Assembly (NCBI GenBank): GCA_023548195.1
Contig: JAJHZJ010000336.1
Location: forward strand, 2,894,704-2,958,703
Source: Bettongia penicillata ogilbyi
Taxonomy: Eukaryota > Chordata > Mammalia > Diprotodontia > Potoroidae
Direction of reading: 5' to 3'
Length of the DNA stretch: 64,000 bases
This document shows, one piece after another, positions 24,843-36,971 of the stretch (position 1 is the first letter of the stretch; the number at the start of each line of letters is the position of its first letter). The position numbers and the translations under genes were made by a program. The notes below the pieces were generated by a model, which saw only the letters and a program-made list of their open reading frames with translations, did no database searches and was not told the DNA's origin.

Positions 24843-26723
24843 AGATCAGTGGAATAGATTAGGCACACAATGTGTGTGTGTTGGTCCTTCATTGCCAAAG
24901 ACCATGCCATCAGAGAAATAATGACATGACTCGCACTTGACTTTGTTTCTAGTGAGGGAGGACTGTGCAGGTCACCAGCCTCACTTTTCCTCCAGAGCCA
25001 TCTGAATCTAGTGACCAGATATTCATCAGGATGACTGGAGATGACCCAGGATGAGGCAATTGGGGTTAAGTGACTTGCCGAAGGTCACACAGCTAGTGAG
25101 TGTCAAGTGTCTGAGGTGGGATTTGAACTCAGGTCCTCCTGTCTCCTGCACTGGTGCTCTATCCTCTGCACCACTTCGCTGCCCCTAGGCACATAATATA
25201 CAGTAATAAATGATAATAGTAATCTAGTTTTTAATAAACCCAAAGACCTAAGATTTGGGGGTTAAAAACTCAACATTTGACAAAAATTGTTGTAAAAACT
25301 GAAAAGCAATTTGGCAGAAATTAGGCATAGATAAACATCTTACACTGTATACCAAGGTAAGGTCAAAATGGATAAACAATTTAGACATAAAGGGTGATAT
25401 CATAAGTAAATCAGAGGAGCATGGAAAAAATGTACTTATCAGATCTACAGATAAGGGAAGAGCTTATAATCAAACAAGAAATAGAGAAGATTATGGAAAG
25501 TAAAATAGATAATTCTGATTACATAAAATTAATAAGTTTTTGCATAAACAAAACTAATGCAGCCAAAATTAGAAGGTAACCAGGAAATTGGGGGAAAAAA
25601 CTTTTATAGCAAGTTTCTCTGACCTGATTTCTCAAATATATAGGGAACTGAGCCAGGTTTATAAAAATAAAAGCCAGTTGATAAATGATCAAACTTATGA
25701 AAATCTGATAAATGATAAGATTTATAAAAAAAAATCCAGTTCATAAATGATCAAAGGATATGAACAGGCAATTTTCAGAAGAAGAAATCAAAGCTATCAA
25801 TAGTCACATGAAAAAATGCTCTATATCACTACTGATTAGAGAAATGTAAATTGAAACAACTCTGAGATACTACCTCACAGCTATCAGACTGGCTCCCACA
25901 ACAAAAAAGGAATATGACAAATGCTGGAGGGGATGTGAAAAAATTGGGACCCTAAAGCGTTGTTGATGGAGTTGTGAACTAGTCCAACGGTTCTGGAGAG
26001 TGACTTAGGAACTACAGCCAAAGGGCTACAAAACTGTGTATACCATTTAAGCCAGCAATACTGTTACTAGGTCTGTATCCCAAAGAGATAACAGAAAATG
26101 AAAAAAATCTATATTTGTAAACTATAGATAGATGATAGATAGATAGACAGACAGATATGTATCAGCTATTTTTGTAGGGATAAAAAATTGGAAATTGAAG
26201 AGATACCTATGGATTGGGGAATGGCTAACAAGTTGTAGTATAGAATCATTATGGTATACTATTATTCCATAAGAAATGACAAGGAAGATAGCTTCAGAAA
26301 AAACCTGAAACACTTAAATAAACTGATGCAAAGCGAAGTGAGTAGAACCAGGAGAACATGGTAACAGCATATTATAAAGATGATCGCTGTGAAAGACTTA
26401 GCTACTCTGACCAAAACAACAGTCCAAGACAATTCCAAAGGACCTATAATGAAAAATGCTGCCTCCAGAGAGAGAACTGATGAACTCTGAATGCAGATTG
26501 AAGCATATTTTTTAAACTTTATTTTTGTTTCATTTTGCTTGAATTTTCTTTTGCAGCATGGCAGATATGGAAACATATTTTGCACGACTTCACATGTATA
26601 ATTGACATAAAATTGCTTGCATTCTCAAGGATGGGGAGGAGCATGAGGGAAGAAGAGATTCTGGAACTCAAAATTTTTAAAAATGGTTGGGAAATATTTA
26701 ACAAGATAAATAAAAATAATTTT
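24843..26723 (+). mobile_element. 5'-truncated L1 with 16-bp target duplication
   Basis: The element is bounded by AAAAGGACTACCACAC (24827-24842) and AAAAGGACTATCACAC (26724-26739), with an A-rich end. The sequence follows the C-terminal third of L1 ORF2 and the 3' UTR, with stops and frameshifts. The TTTT/AAAA context at the insertion point fits L1 endonuclease. A SINE (24872-25185) is inserted near its left end. Confidence 0.85.
24872..25185 (-). repeat. tRNA-headed SINE with (TG)n tail, second copy
   Basis: Same SINE as 13231-13569. It is flanked by TAGGCACA-type duplications (24860-24871 and 25186-25197) and carries the (TG)n complement of its tail at the left. It sits inside the L1 at 24843-26723, so it is younger than that L1. 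Confidence 0.85.
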
Positions 26724-26739
26724 AAAAGGACTATCACAC

Positions 26740-27096
26740 TGCTGGGCAGGTCTTCAGTCCAATAGGTCATCTTTAACTAAGGAAGGCTTTGCCTTTCAGT
26801 CCATACTGGACAGGATGACCAGATCCATTGTCCTGAGAGCAACTATGATCATATTACTCCTTATTTTAAGAAACTTCCATGGCACCACTATTTAAACCAC
26901 ATCAAGTATGAGCTCCTTAGTCTGACACTCAAGTCCCTTCACAACAGGGCCCCACCTCACCCTATGTTCCATTCCTTCTCAACAGAAGCCCTTCTCTGCA
27001 TCTGGAATGATCTTTCTATCCCCAGCACAAGCCAGATTCATTGTCACCTTGTCATCTTTCCTCATGCTGTTTCCCCTCCTTGCTAACTCTCTAGAT
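26740..27096 (+). repeat. L2 3' region, left half
   Basis: L2 sequence ('AGTCCCTTCACAACAGGGCC', 'TCTGCATCTGGAATGATCTT') that resumes at 39017-39240 after the nested insertions. It is the outermost layer of the nest. Confidence 0.7.
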
Positions 27097-28032
27097 CAGA
27101 GGTTCTTAATTCCTTTTCATTCGTGAATCCTTTTGGTAGTGTGGTGACAACTAAAACCCCCTTTTCAGAATGATGTTCTTAAATACATAAAATAAAATAC
27201 ATAAGATTACAAAAGGACCCGGGAGTCAAGATGGTGGGTTAAGCAGTAAATTGCTATAACTCTTCCATATTTGCCTCCAAACAACCATAAAATAATGCCT
27301 CAAAACAAATCCTGAAACAGTATAACCAGCAAAAAATAGGGTGAAACAATCTTTGAACACAAGAAACTTGGAAGATCAGCAAGAAAGGTCTATTTTACTC
27401 AGGCAAAAGAGGAACACAGTCCAGGACAGGACTCTTCCCAGCAAGCCAATCTTGCTTCCCAGCGACAAGTCCCACCTCAGCAAACAAGTGGGGCCCCAAT
27501 GCAGTGGAGTAGGTAAACTCCAGAACCAGAACCCCCCATCAGCATAGTCAGGGGAATGGGCAGACAACATATCCCTGGACAAACCAGCAACCTCCAGCAG
27601 TCGGACTTCCATATTCTTCAGTATAATTCCAAGCAAATAGGTAGACAGGAACCCTAGGAGTGCCTAAGAAAACTGGCAGCCACCAGTAACCAGACCTCCA
27701 CTTGCTTCAGTGTAGCCTCAGAGAAATACAGCAACACCCCACCAGCCTCAGGATATGCCAGAAACTACTACTAGGAACCTGGCTCAGCACCAGCTAAGGT
27801 ACCAGACCCCTGTGGCCTTCTGCAGCACCAGCCACTCCCCACCCCATCCCCTCAGTGCAGCAGCAGACATCAGGGTCCCCTGTGGGCTTTAGGGAAACAT
27901 CAGAGCAGCACGAGGTTGAACAGCTAGTACCTGCAGCCCTGGCACAAAAAACCTCAGACAGGGCCCCTTTCACCCTGGGAGCAGAGCTTAAATTTAAAAA
28001 AAAGGAAAAAGACCAAAAAATATGAGCAAAAT

Positions 28033-29010
28033 ATGATCAACAACAACAAAAAAGATTCTGACCATAGAAAGTTATTATGGGGACGGAAGATCAAGACCCA
28101 ACTCAGAAAAGGAAAACAATACCAAACACTTATGGGCAAAGTCATAAAGAAAAAAAGGAAGCGGTTTCAAGCCCAGAAAGAACTCATGGAAAAGCTCAAA
28201 AAGGAGCTTAAAAATCGTATAAGAGAGGGAGAAGATAAATGGGACAAAGAAATGAGAGTAATGTGAGAGAATTATGAAAAAAGACACAACAGCTTGGAAA
28301 AAGAGGACAACTGCTTAAGAAATAGAATTGGCCAAATGGAAAAGGAGATACAAAAAATCCACTAAGGAAAACAACTCCTTAGAAAGTACAATTGACCAAA
28401 CAGACAAGAAAGTACAAAAGCTAATTGAGGAAAATAACTCATTAAAAGCTACAATTGGGCAAGTAGAAGCTAAGGACTCTATGAGACATCAAGAATCAAT
28501 CAAATTCAAAGGAATGAAAAAAAAAGATGTAAAAAAGGAAAATGGGAAAAACAACTGACCTGGAAAATAGATGCAAGAGAGACAATATCAGAATCACTGG
28601 ACAACCTGAATGCCATAAGCAAAAGGAGGACCTAGACAGCGTCTTTCAAGAAATTATCAGTGAAAACTGCCCTCATATCCTGGAATCAGATGGCAAAATA
28701 GGCATTGAAAGAATCCACCAATCACTTTAGGAAAGAACCCAAATAAAAACTTCAAGGAACTTTATAGTCAAATTTCAGAAATATCAGTTCAAGGAAAAAA
28801 AATGCTTCAAGGAGCCAGAAAGAAACAATTCAAATACTGAGGAGCCACAATCAGGATTACATAGGATTTGCAGTTGCAATATTAAAAGATCAGAGGCCAT
28901 GGAACATATTCTGGAAGGCAAAGAAACTAGGACTACAACCAAGAATCACTTACCTGGAAAAATGAAGCATAATACATCAAAAGGTCATTCAATGAAATAG
29001 AAGGATTTGA
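28033..29010 (+). pseudogene. L1-A ORF1 remnant
   Basis: ORF1p is the RNA-binding, coiled-coil protein of L1. Here it is broken into at least three frames (about 28033-28266, 28328-28558 and 28542-28730, then stops). Coiled-coil repeats of the 'ENNSLEST' type and the 'TTDLENRCKRDNIRITGQPE' segment are recognisable, followed by a decayed C-terminal domain. Confidence 0.75.
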
Positions 29011-29168
29011 AGTTTTCATAAGAAGGCCAGAATTAAAACAAAAATCTGATCTCTAAAATCATGACCCAAAAGAGGCATAAACAAGTAAAAAGGGAAAAGA
29101 AAACATAAGAGATTCAATAGAGCTAAACTGTTTACATCTCTATATAGGAAGATGATACTTGTAATTTT

Positions 29169-31105
29169 TTTTTTGCATGGAATTAAGTTTTTATCTATAG
29201 GACACCGCAAGACAGGAAATTCCACATAGAAATAAGAACCCTATTGAGGATAAAGGTTTCATGCTGTATGTACACAGTCCAAACTGTTCAAGTATGCATT
29301 AGTGATACATTAAAAGTCACATTTAAAAAAGATCTTAAAGTGGAGAGACAGTAAGACAAAATTATGCCAAGAACAAGGCATACAAGACTGGAAGGTTTGA
29401 CTAGAAAATCTAAAAGTTAAAGGTCCCGGGCGTGCCATCTTGAATCTGGAAGTTACAGCCATCAGAGGTAGATTCTGGGACAACATTTTGATCTTCCTCT
29501 GCAGAGAAATACTTTTCAATTAAGCTTGAAGAAGCCTTATACACCATTTCATTTTCATGGGATGTAAGTCCTTCAATTCTGTCTCGTTCTCCACATTCTT
29601 CAATTAGGATACACAGTTTTTCAGTTTCATTTAGTTTTTCAGCAGCCAGAAATTGCATCCAAAATAACCAAGACAATTTTGCTGCCTTTCACAGACAAGA
29701 GGTTGATTAAAGGTTCCAGAATTCCATTTTGGACAAGATACACAATCTGCTCAATTGTTTCATCACTTGTGTAGTTTGTGACAGTCCATACAGCTTCTTT
29801 CTGTGACTTAAAGTCTCTCTTTGACAGAATTCCAACCAAGTATGGAACTAATCCTTGATTCACAACTTGCTGTATTTGGTCCTGACAGCCAGCCATGATG
29901 TTTGACATGGTCCACGCAGCCTTCCTCTGGATATTGGTTTTGAGGTGTGTAAGCAGGCTAGGAAAGACAGCAAGGGCTCCTGAATCTATTACAATCTGTT
30001 TGTTTATCTGTCCCAGTGACAATGTTTCCTGTAGTCCATAAGGAAGGAGTCACTATGGGCAATTCACCAGATCCCAGAAGTTTCACTAGCTGTGGGACAA
30101 CTCCAGTTTTCACAACCACTTCAGTCCTGTCGTTGGAGCCATCCGTGAGGTAGGAAATGGCCCAACAGGTATCTGCCAGAACTTCTGGATCATCATGATG
30201 CAAAAGACAAAGTAACGTAGGAAGAATTTGCTCAATAACTTCTATTGGGGGAGCAGGATTCTGGTTCCGACAAAGATTTGAAAGTGTCCAGGTAAGATTT
30301 TTTAAGTAACCACATGCTAATGATGATACATCAGGAACTGCAAGGAGAGCTGAAAGAGGGTCAATTGCACCATACTTGATAACCAAGTCTCTGCAGGCTG
30401 ACCCATCACCGGCAATGTTTCCCAGAGCCCACACTGCCTGTTCACTGATATGAGCCTGGGGAGAGGCCAACAGGGCAATGAACGTAGGTATAGTCCCTCC
30501 ACTACCACAGCCTTGGTTTGGTCTGATGTTCCAGAAGTAATGTTATTAAGTGCCCAAGCAGATTCAAACTGAATAGGATTACAGTCTGTCCTACCCAAGA
30601 AGCCTACAAGCTTTGAAATCGTACCAGCCTCAATTATTTGGCCTATGGGAAGCTGTTTTTCCCTAGAAAGGAGATTCCTAGCAGCTTGAGCAGCCTGAAG
30701 TTGAACTTCCAGAATATTACTATTTATGCTTTTGATGATATCTTCAATGAACCAAAGTGCAGAGCCCTGGTTATTTCAGTTTTCTTGCAGAGGAGAAGTA
30801 GCATCTTCAGGAAAAGTGCTGACATTTCTTCTTTTCAGCATCTGGTTGTCTTTTTCAGCTTTCCTCAGTACTACGTTCACTTTAATATAATGGCACCTCA
30901 TTTCTGTGCTATCTTTCCCTTTGTTCTTAAATCTATTAAACCAGGCAGTGAGTGAATTAGTATTTTCTTTGGTGGACATGGTTGTGTTCAACACTGGGAG
31001 AAAGGCAAGGAGGGAAGTTGCAGGAGGTCACCGGGCCCCACGGGAGAAGCAGGAGGAGGTTTGCAGCTGCGTTAGACTTCCAGCAACCACTTCAGCTCAG
31101 CCCCT
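29169..31105 (-). pseudogene. KPNA2P: Processed pseudogene of importin alpha-1 (KPNA2)
   Basis: KPNA2 carries classical nuclear-localisation cargo with importin beta. This copy is a nearly full-length intronless cDNA, antisense to L1-A. The start is at 30994 (MSTKENTNS, with [13 protein letters not shown] of the importin-beta-binding domain). Armadillo repeats follow (for example [20 protein letters not shown] and [14 protein letters not shown]), and the end is [11 protein letters not shown] at 29410. The coding stretch is 1585 bp against 1590 expected, with at least four frameshifts (near 29655, 29990, 30400 and 30650-30780), so it cannot make importin. Its poly(A) appears as poly(T) just left of 29172, and it carries 5' UTR-like sequence to about 31105. 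Flanking copies of TGATACTTGTAATT mark its target duplication. Confidence 0.93.
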
Positions 31106-31534
31106 GATACTTGTAATTCTTTTTTTTATTTTTTTTTAATGTTTTACAATCATTTCCTTAAAGTTAAGATTTTATCCCCCCCACTCTTCCCCCACTACCC
31201 CCCTCCCTCCCCATGACAGCATACAATTTTGTATAGGTTTTACATATACTTTCCTATTGAGCACATTTTCACTATAGTCATGCTATGTAGTCGAACTAAA
31301 ATAAATGGAAGAAATCATATAACAAATCAAAACATAATACACTGAAACACACACACACACAAACATGATCTGCTACATTCTGCAAATGACTTCCATATTT
31401 CTTTCTCTGAGTGTGGAAGGCATTTTGCCTTAGAAGACCAACATTAGGATTTTTTTTTTCTCAGTAAGTTCTTGTGTTATTACAAAGTTCCAAGTCTACC
31501 TGAAAAAACTCTCACACACTGTGGTCGCTGCTGT

Positions 31535-34500
31535 TCACAAAGTTCTCCTGATTCTGCTCCTTTCGCTCAGCATCAGGTCATATAAGTCCTTCCAGGCCTC
31601 CCTGAAGTCTTCTTGTTCATCATTTCTTATGGCACAATAGTACTCCATTACATTCATATACCATAATTTATTCAGCCATTCCCCAATTGATGGGCATCCC
31701 CTTGACTTCCGGTTTTTGGCTACCACAAAGAGGGCTGCTATAAATATTTTTGTACACGTGGGACCTTTCCCGTTTTTATAATCACTTGGGGATACAGTCC
31801 TAGTAGTGATATTTCTGGGTCAAAGGGTATGCACATTTTGGTAGCCCTTTGGCCATAGTTCCAAACCGTTCTCCAGAAAGGTTGGATGATCTCACAGCTC
31901 CACCAACAATGAATTAGTGTTCCAACTCTCCCACATCCTCTCCAGCATTTATCATTTTCTTGTTCTGTCATGTTTGCCAATCTTATAGGTGTGATGTGGT
32001 ACCTCAGAGTTGTTTTGATTTGCATCTCTCTAATCAATAGTGATTTAGAGCACTTTATCATATGATTATAGATATCTTTGATTTCTTCCCCTGAAAATTG
32101 CTTGTTCATATCCTTTGACCATTTATCAATTGGGGAATGACTTGTATGGTTATATATTTGAGTCAGTTCTCTATATATTCTAGAAATGAGGCCTTTATCC
32201 CCGAGCTTAGCTGTAAAAATTTTACTACATCCCTCCAAATTTTGGTTGCATTGGGTTTAGTTGTGCAAAAACTTTTCAGTTTAAAGTAATCAAAATTATC
32301 CATCTTGTATTTCATAATACTTTCTATCGTTTCTTTAGAAAAAAATTCTTCCCCTCTCCATAAATCTGATAAATACACTATTCCTTGCTTCTCCAGTTTA
32401 TTCATGGTATCAATCTTTATACCTAAATCATGTACCCATTTGGACTTTATTCTTGTGTACGGTGTCAGGCATGGGTCTATGCCTAATTTCCGCCACACAG
32501 TTAACCAGTTTTCCCAGCAATTTTTGTCGAACAGTGAGTTCTTATCCCAGAAGCTGGGATCTTTGGTTGCTATATTCCTTGCCTACTGTGTCTTGAGTGC
32601 CAAGTCTATTCCATTTGTCTACCCCTCTGTTTCTTAGCCAATATCAAGTGGTTTTGATAATTGCTGCTTTATAATACAATTTGAGGTCTGGTAGCGCTAG
32701 GCCACCTTCCCAAGCATTTCTTTTCATTAGTCCCTTTGATATTCTGGACCTTTTGTTCTTCCAAATGAATTTTGATATTATTTTATCCAGCTCTAGAAAA
32801 TAATTATCTGATAGTTTAATTGGTATGGCACTAAATAAGTAGATTAATTTAGGTAGAATTGTCATTTTTATTATATTAGCTTGGCCTACCCATGAACAAC
32901 TGATGTTTTTCCACTTACTTAAATCTGACTTTATTTGTGCAAAAAGTGTCCATATAATTTGTGTTCATATAATCCCTGGGTTTGTTTTGGCAGGTAAACT
33001 CCTAAGTATTTTATAGTGTCTACTCTAGCTTTAAATGGGATTTCTCTTTCTATCTCTTGCTGTTGGACTTTGTTGCTAATATGTAGGAATGCAGAAGATT
33101 TGTGTGGGTTTATTTTGTAACCTGCAACTTTGCCAAAGTTGTTTATTATTTCAAGTAGTTTTTTACTTGAATCTCTGGGATTCTCTAAGTATATCATCAT
33201 ATCATCTGCAAAGAGTGATAACTTAGTTTCTTCTTTGGCTATTTTTATTCCTTCAATTTCTTTATCTTGTCTAATTGCTACCACTAACATTTCTAGTACC
33301 ATATTGAATAATAATGGTGATAATGGGCATCCTTGTTTCACCCCTGACCTTATTGGAAATGCATCTAGCTTATCCCCATTGCATATAATGCTTGCTGAAG
33401 GTTTTAGGTAGATACTGCTTATTATTTTATGGAAAGTTCCCTTTATTCCTATGTTCTCCAGTGTTTTTAATAGGAATGGGTGTTGTATTTTGTCGAAAGC
33501 TTTTTCTGCATCTATTGAGATAATCATGTGGTTTTTGTTAGTTTTGTTGTTGATATGATCAATAATGCTAATAGTTTCCCTAATATTGAACCAGACCTGC
33601 ATTCCTGGTATGAAACCTACCTGATCATAATGTATTATTCTCTTGATAAGATGCTGTATTCGTTTTGCTAAAATCTTATTGAAAATTTTTGCATCTATAT
33701 TCATTAGAGAAATTGGTCTATAATTTTCTTTTTCTGTTTTGTCTCTTCCTGGTTTGGGTATCAAAACCATATTTGTATCATAGAAAGAATTTGGGAGGAC
33801 TCCTTCTTCCCCAATTTTCAAAAATAGTCTATATAGTATTGGAATTAACTGTTCTTTAAAGGTTTGATAGAATTCACTTGTGAATCCATCTGGTCCTGGA
33901 GATTTTTTCCTAGGGAGTTCATTGATGGCTTGTTCAATTTCTTTTTCGGAGATGGGGTTGTTTAAGTATTCAATTTCCTCTTCTGTTAATCTGGGCAATT
34001 TGTATTTTTTAAAATATTCATCCATCTCATTTAGATTATCGAATTTGTGGGCATAAAGTTGGGCAAAGTAATTTCTAATTATTGTTTTAATTTCCTCCTC
34101 ATTGGAGGTGAGTTCACCCCTTTCATTTTTAATATTAGTAATATGATTTTCTTCTTTCTTTTTTTTAATTAAATTGACCAAAGGTTTATCAATTTTATTA
34201 GTTTTTTCATAAAACCAACTATTGGTTTTGTTTATTAATTCAATAGTTTTCTTAATTTCAATTTTATTAATCTCTCCTTTGGTTTTCAGTATTTCTAATT
34301 TGGTATTTCCTTGGGGATTTTCAATTTGTTCTTTTTCTAGCTTTTTTAGTTGCATACCCAAGTCATTGATCTTCTCTTTCTCTATTTTATTTATGTAGGC
34401 ATTCAAAGATATAAAACTTCCCCTAAGAACTGCTTTTGCAGTATCCCATAAGATTTGGTAGGTTGTCTCATTATTGTCATTCTCTTGAATGAAGTTGTTG

Positions 34501-35360
34501 ATTGTTTCTACGATTTCTTCTTTAACGCATTCCTTCTTTAGGATTAAATTATTTAGTTTCCAATTGATTTTTGCTTTATCTTTCCATGGCCTTTTATTAC
34601 GTATAATTTTTATTGCATTATGATCTGAGAAGGATGCACTGATTATCTCTGCCTTTCTGCACTGGATTTTGAGATTTTTATGTCCTAGTACATGGTCAAT
34701 TTTTATAAATGTTCCATGTACTGCTGAGAAAAAGGTATATTCCTTTCTATTCCCATTCAATTTTCTCCAAAGATCTATCATATCTACCTTATCTAGAGTT
34801 TTATTTACCTCCTTAACCTCTTTCTTGTTTATTTTGAGGTTAGATTTATCAAGTTCAGAAAGAGGGAGTTTGAGGTCCCCCACTAGTATAGTTTTGCTGT
34901 CAATTTCTTCCTTCAACTCCCCCAACCTCTCCTCTAAGAATCTGGATGCTATACCACTTGGAGCATACATGTTTAGTAATGATATTGCTTCATTGTCTAT
35001 GGTGCCTTTTAGCAGGATATAGTTTCCATCCTTATCCCTTTTGATTAGATCTATTTCTACTTTTGCTTTGTCTGAGATTAGGATAGCTACTCCTGCCTTT
35101 CTTACATCAGCTGAAGCACAATATATTCTGCTCCATCCTTTGACCTTTATCCTATGTGTATCCCCCCGTTTCAAATGTGTTTCTTGTAAGCAGCATATTG
35201 CTGGATTATGGCTTTTAATCCATTCTGCTATCTGTCTCCGTTTTATGGGAGAATTCATTCCATTCACATTCACAGTTATGATTACAATCTGTGTATTTCC
35301 CTCCATCTTCTTTCCCACCATTTGTGCTTTTAACTCAGCTGTCTCCCTTCTCCTCCTCAC
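31535..35360 (-). pseudogene. L1-B ORF2 (endonuclease/reverse transcriptase), frameshifted
   Basis: An intact 809-codon frame (35360-32931) covers the APE-type endonuclease and the reverse transcriptase. Visible endonuclease motifs: TVNVNGMNS (Asn), LQETHL (Glu), KIDHVLG (Asp) and SFSDHN (Ser-Asp-His). The usual GDxN motif reads GDLK, so the catalytic Asn is Lys (codon at 34869-34871). The reverse transcriptase shows SPGPDGF, the [11 protein letters not shown] block and LSLFADDM, the catalytic FADD. After about 32940 the C-terminal part continues in different frames (32644-32865, 32163-32498, 31738-32238 and 31535-31726), including a Cys-rich segment near 31950. The protein cannot be complete. 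Confidence 0.9.
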
Positions 35361-35885
35361 TAATATTCACTTTTCACCACCTCCTCTTGCCGCCTTCCCC
35401 TCCTTCTTTTAGCCCCCCTCCCTTTAATTCCCCTATACTCTTATTGTTTCTTCCCTCCCTTTTAGGCTCCTTCCCCTTTCTTCCCCCTTCCTCTCCTATT
35501 GCTTATAGAACTAGTTGGGATTTTCTACTTAAGTTTATTGTTCCATCCTTTAAACAAATCCGATGAGAGTACCTCTCACACAATGCTCATCTTCCTCCCC
35601 TCTTTCCCTCTACTATGATTTTGTAATTCTTCTTGTGATGTAATTTGCCATTTTCTGCTTCCTCCTTTTCACACCTCCTATTACAATCCCTTCTCATACT
35701 TAAATCATATTTTTTATCATGATATCATTTACTTTATACCCGTTCCCCCTATGCATATCCCTTTTATATTTCTTAATAGACACACATTTCTCAAGATTAA
35801 CAGGTATCATCTTCCCTTATAGGGAGGTAAACAATTTGCCCTAAATGAGTAGCAAGTTGTTCCCCCTCCCCTACTGTTTACCTTT

Positions 35886-36971
35886 TCATGATTCTCTTGA
35901 GACCTGCATTTGAAGATCGAATTGTCTATTAAGTTCTGGCGTTTTGGTCAGGAAACTCTGGAAATCCCTTACTTCGTTGATTGACTTTCTCCTTGCCTGA
36001 AATGTTATGCTGAACTTTGCTGGGTAGTTGATCCTTGGTTGTAGTCCCAGCTCCTTTGCCTTACGGAATATTGGGTTCCTGTTCTTTTGATCTTTTAGTG
36101 TAGAAGCTGCAAGGTCCTGCGTAATCCTGATTGTATCTCCTTGATATTTAAATTGTTTCTTTCTGGCTGCTTGTAATATTTTCTCCTCCACTTGATAGCT
36201 CTGGAATTTGGCAACTATATTTCTTGGGGTTTTGAGTTTGGGATCCCTTTCAGGAGGGGAACGGTGGATTCTTTCGATGACTATTTTGCCCTCTGAATCT
36301 AGTACTTCTGGGCAGTTTTCCTTGATGATTTCCTGGAAGATATTGTCCAGGCTCTTTTCTCCATCCTGGGTTTCTGGCAGACCAATAATTCTTAAGTTCT
36401 CTCTTCTGGATCTATTTTCCAGGTCAGTTGTTTTTCCAATTAGATATTTTACATTTTCTTCTATCTTTTCATTCTTTAGATTTTGTTTGACTGATTCTTG
36501 CTGTCTCATTGAGTCGTTAGTTTCTACTTGCCCAATTCTAATCTTCATCAAATTGTTTTCTTCTGTTAACTTTTGTATCTCCTTTTCCATCTGCCCAATT
36601 TTTCCTTTTAGGAAGCTATTTTCTCCAGTTAATTTTTGTACTTCCTTTTCCATTTGCCCTTTTAGGAAGTTATTTTCTCCAGTTAATTTTTGAACTTCTT
36701 TTTCCATTTGTTCAATTTTCCTTTTCAAGGAGATGTTCTCATCGGTGAATTCTTTCTTAATAATTTTAAAATCATTGGCCAGTTTATCTTCTATTTCCTT
36801 CTTCAGCTGTTCCAGGAGAGCTGCTTGTACTTGCTAGTAGTTCATAGTCCCTTCTGAAGTTTCAGATGGAAGTACAGTCTCAGCTGTGACCTCTTTGGGG
36901 TTTGTGTTTTGGTCCTTATCCCCATAGAAAGATTCTATGGTTCTTTCGGCCCTCTGCTTTTTCCTGTTCAT
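35886..36971 (-). pseudogene. L1-B ORF1 with one premature stop
   Basis: ORF1p forms coiled-coil trimers that coat L1 RNA. From ATG 36971 the frame runs 361 codons to 35886 but holds a TAG at codon 46 (36834-36836). After it, 281 codons are open. The coiled-coil has three near-identical units starting QMEKEVQKLTGEN (about 36710-36580). The RRM-like and C-terminal domains follow (KTTDLENRSRRENLRIIGLP, then AKELGLQPRINYPAKFSI). One point change could explain the stop. Confidence 0.85.

Noticed and set aside
33130..35566. Plus-strand frames across the L1
   Set aside because: They are antisense to the ORF2 reading frame of L1-B.
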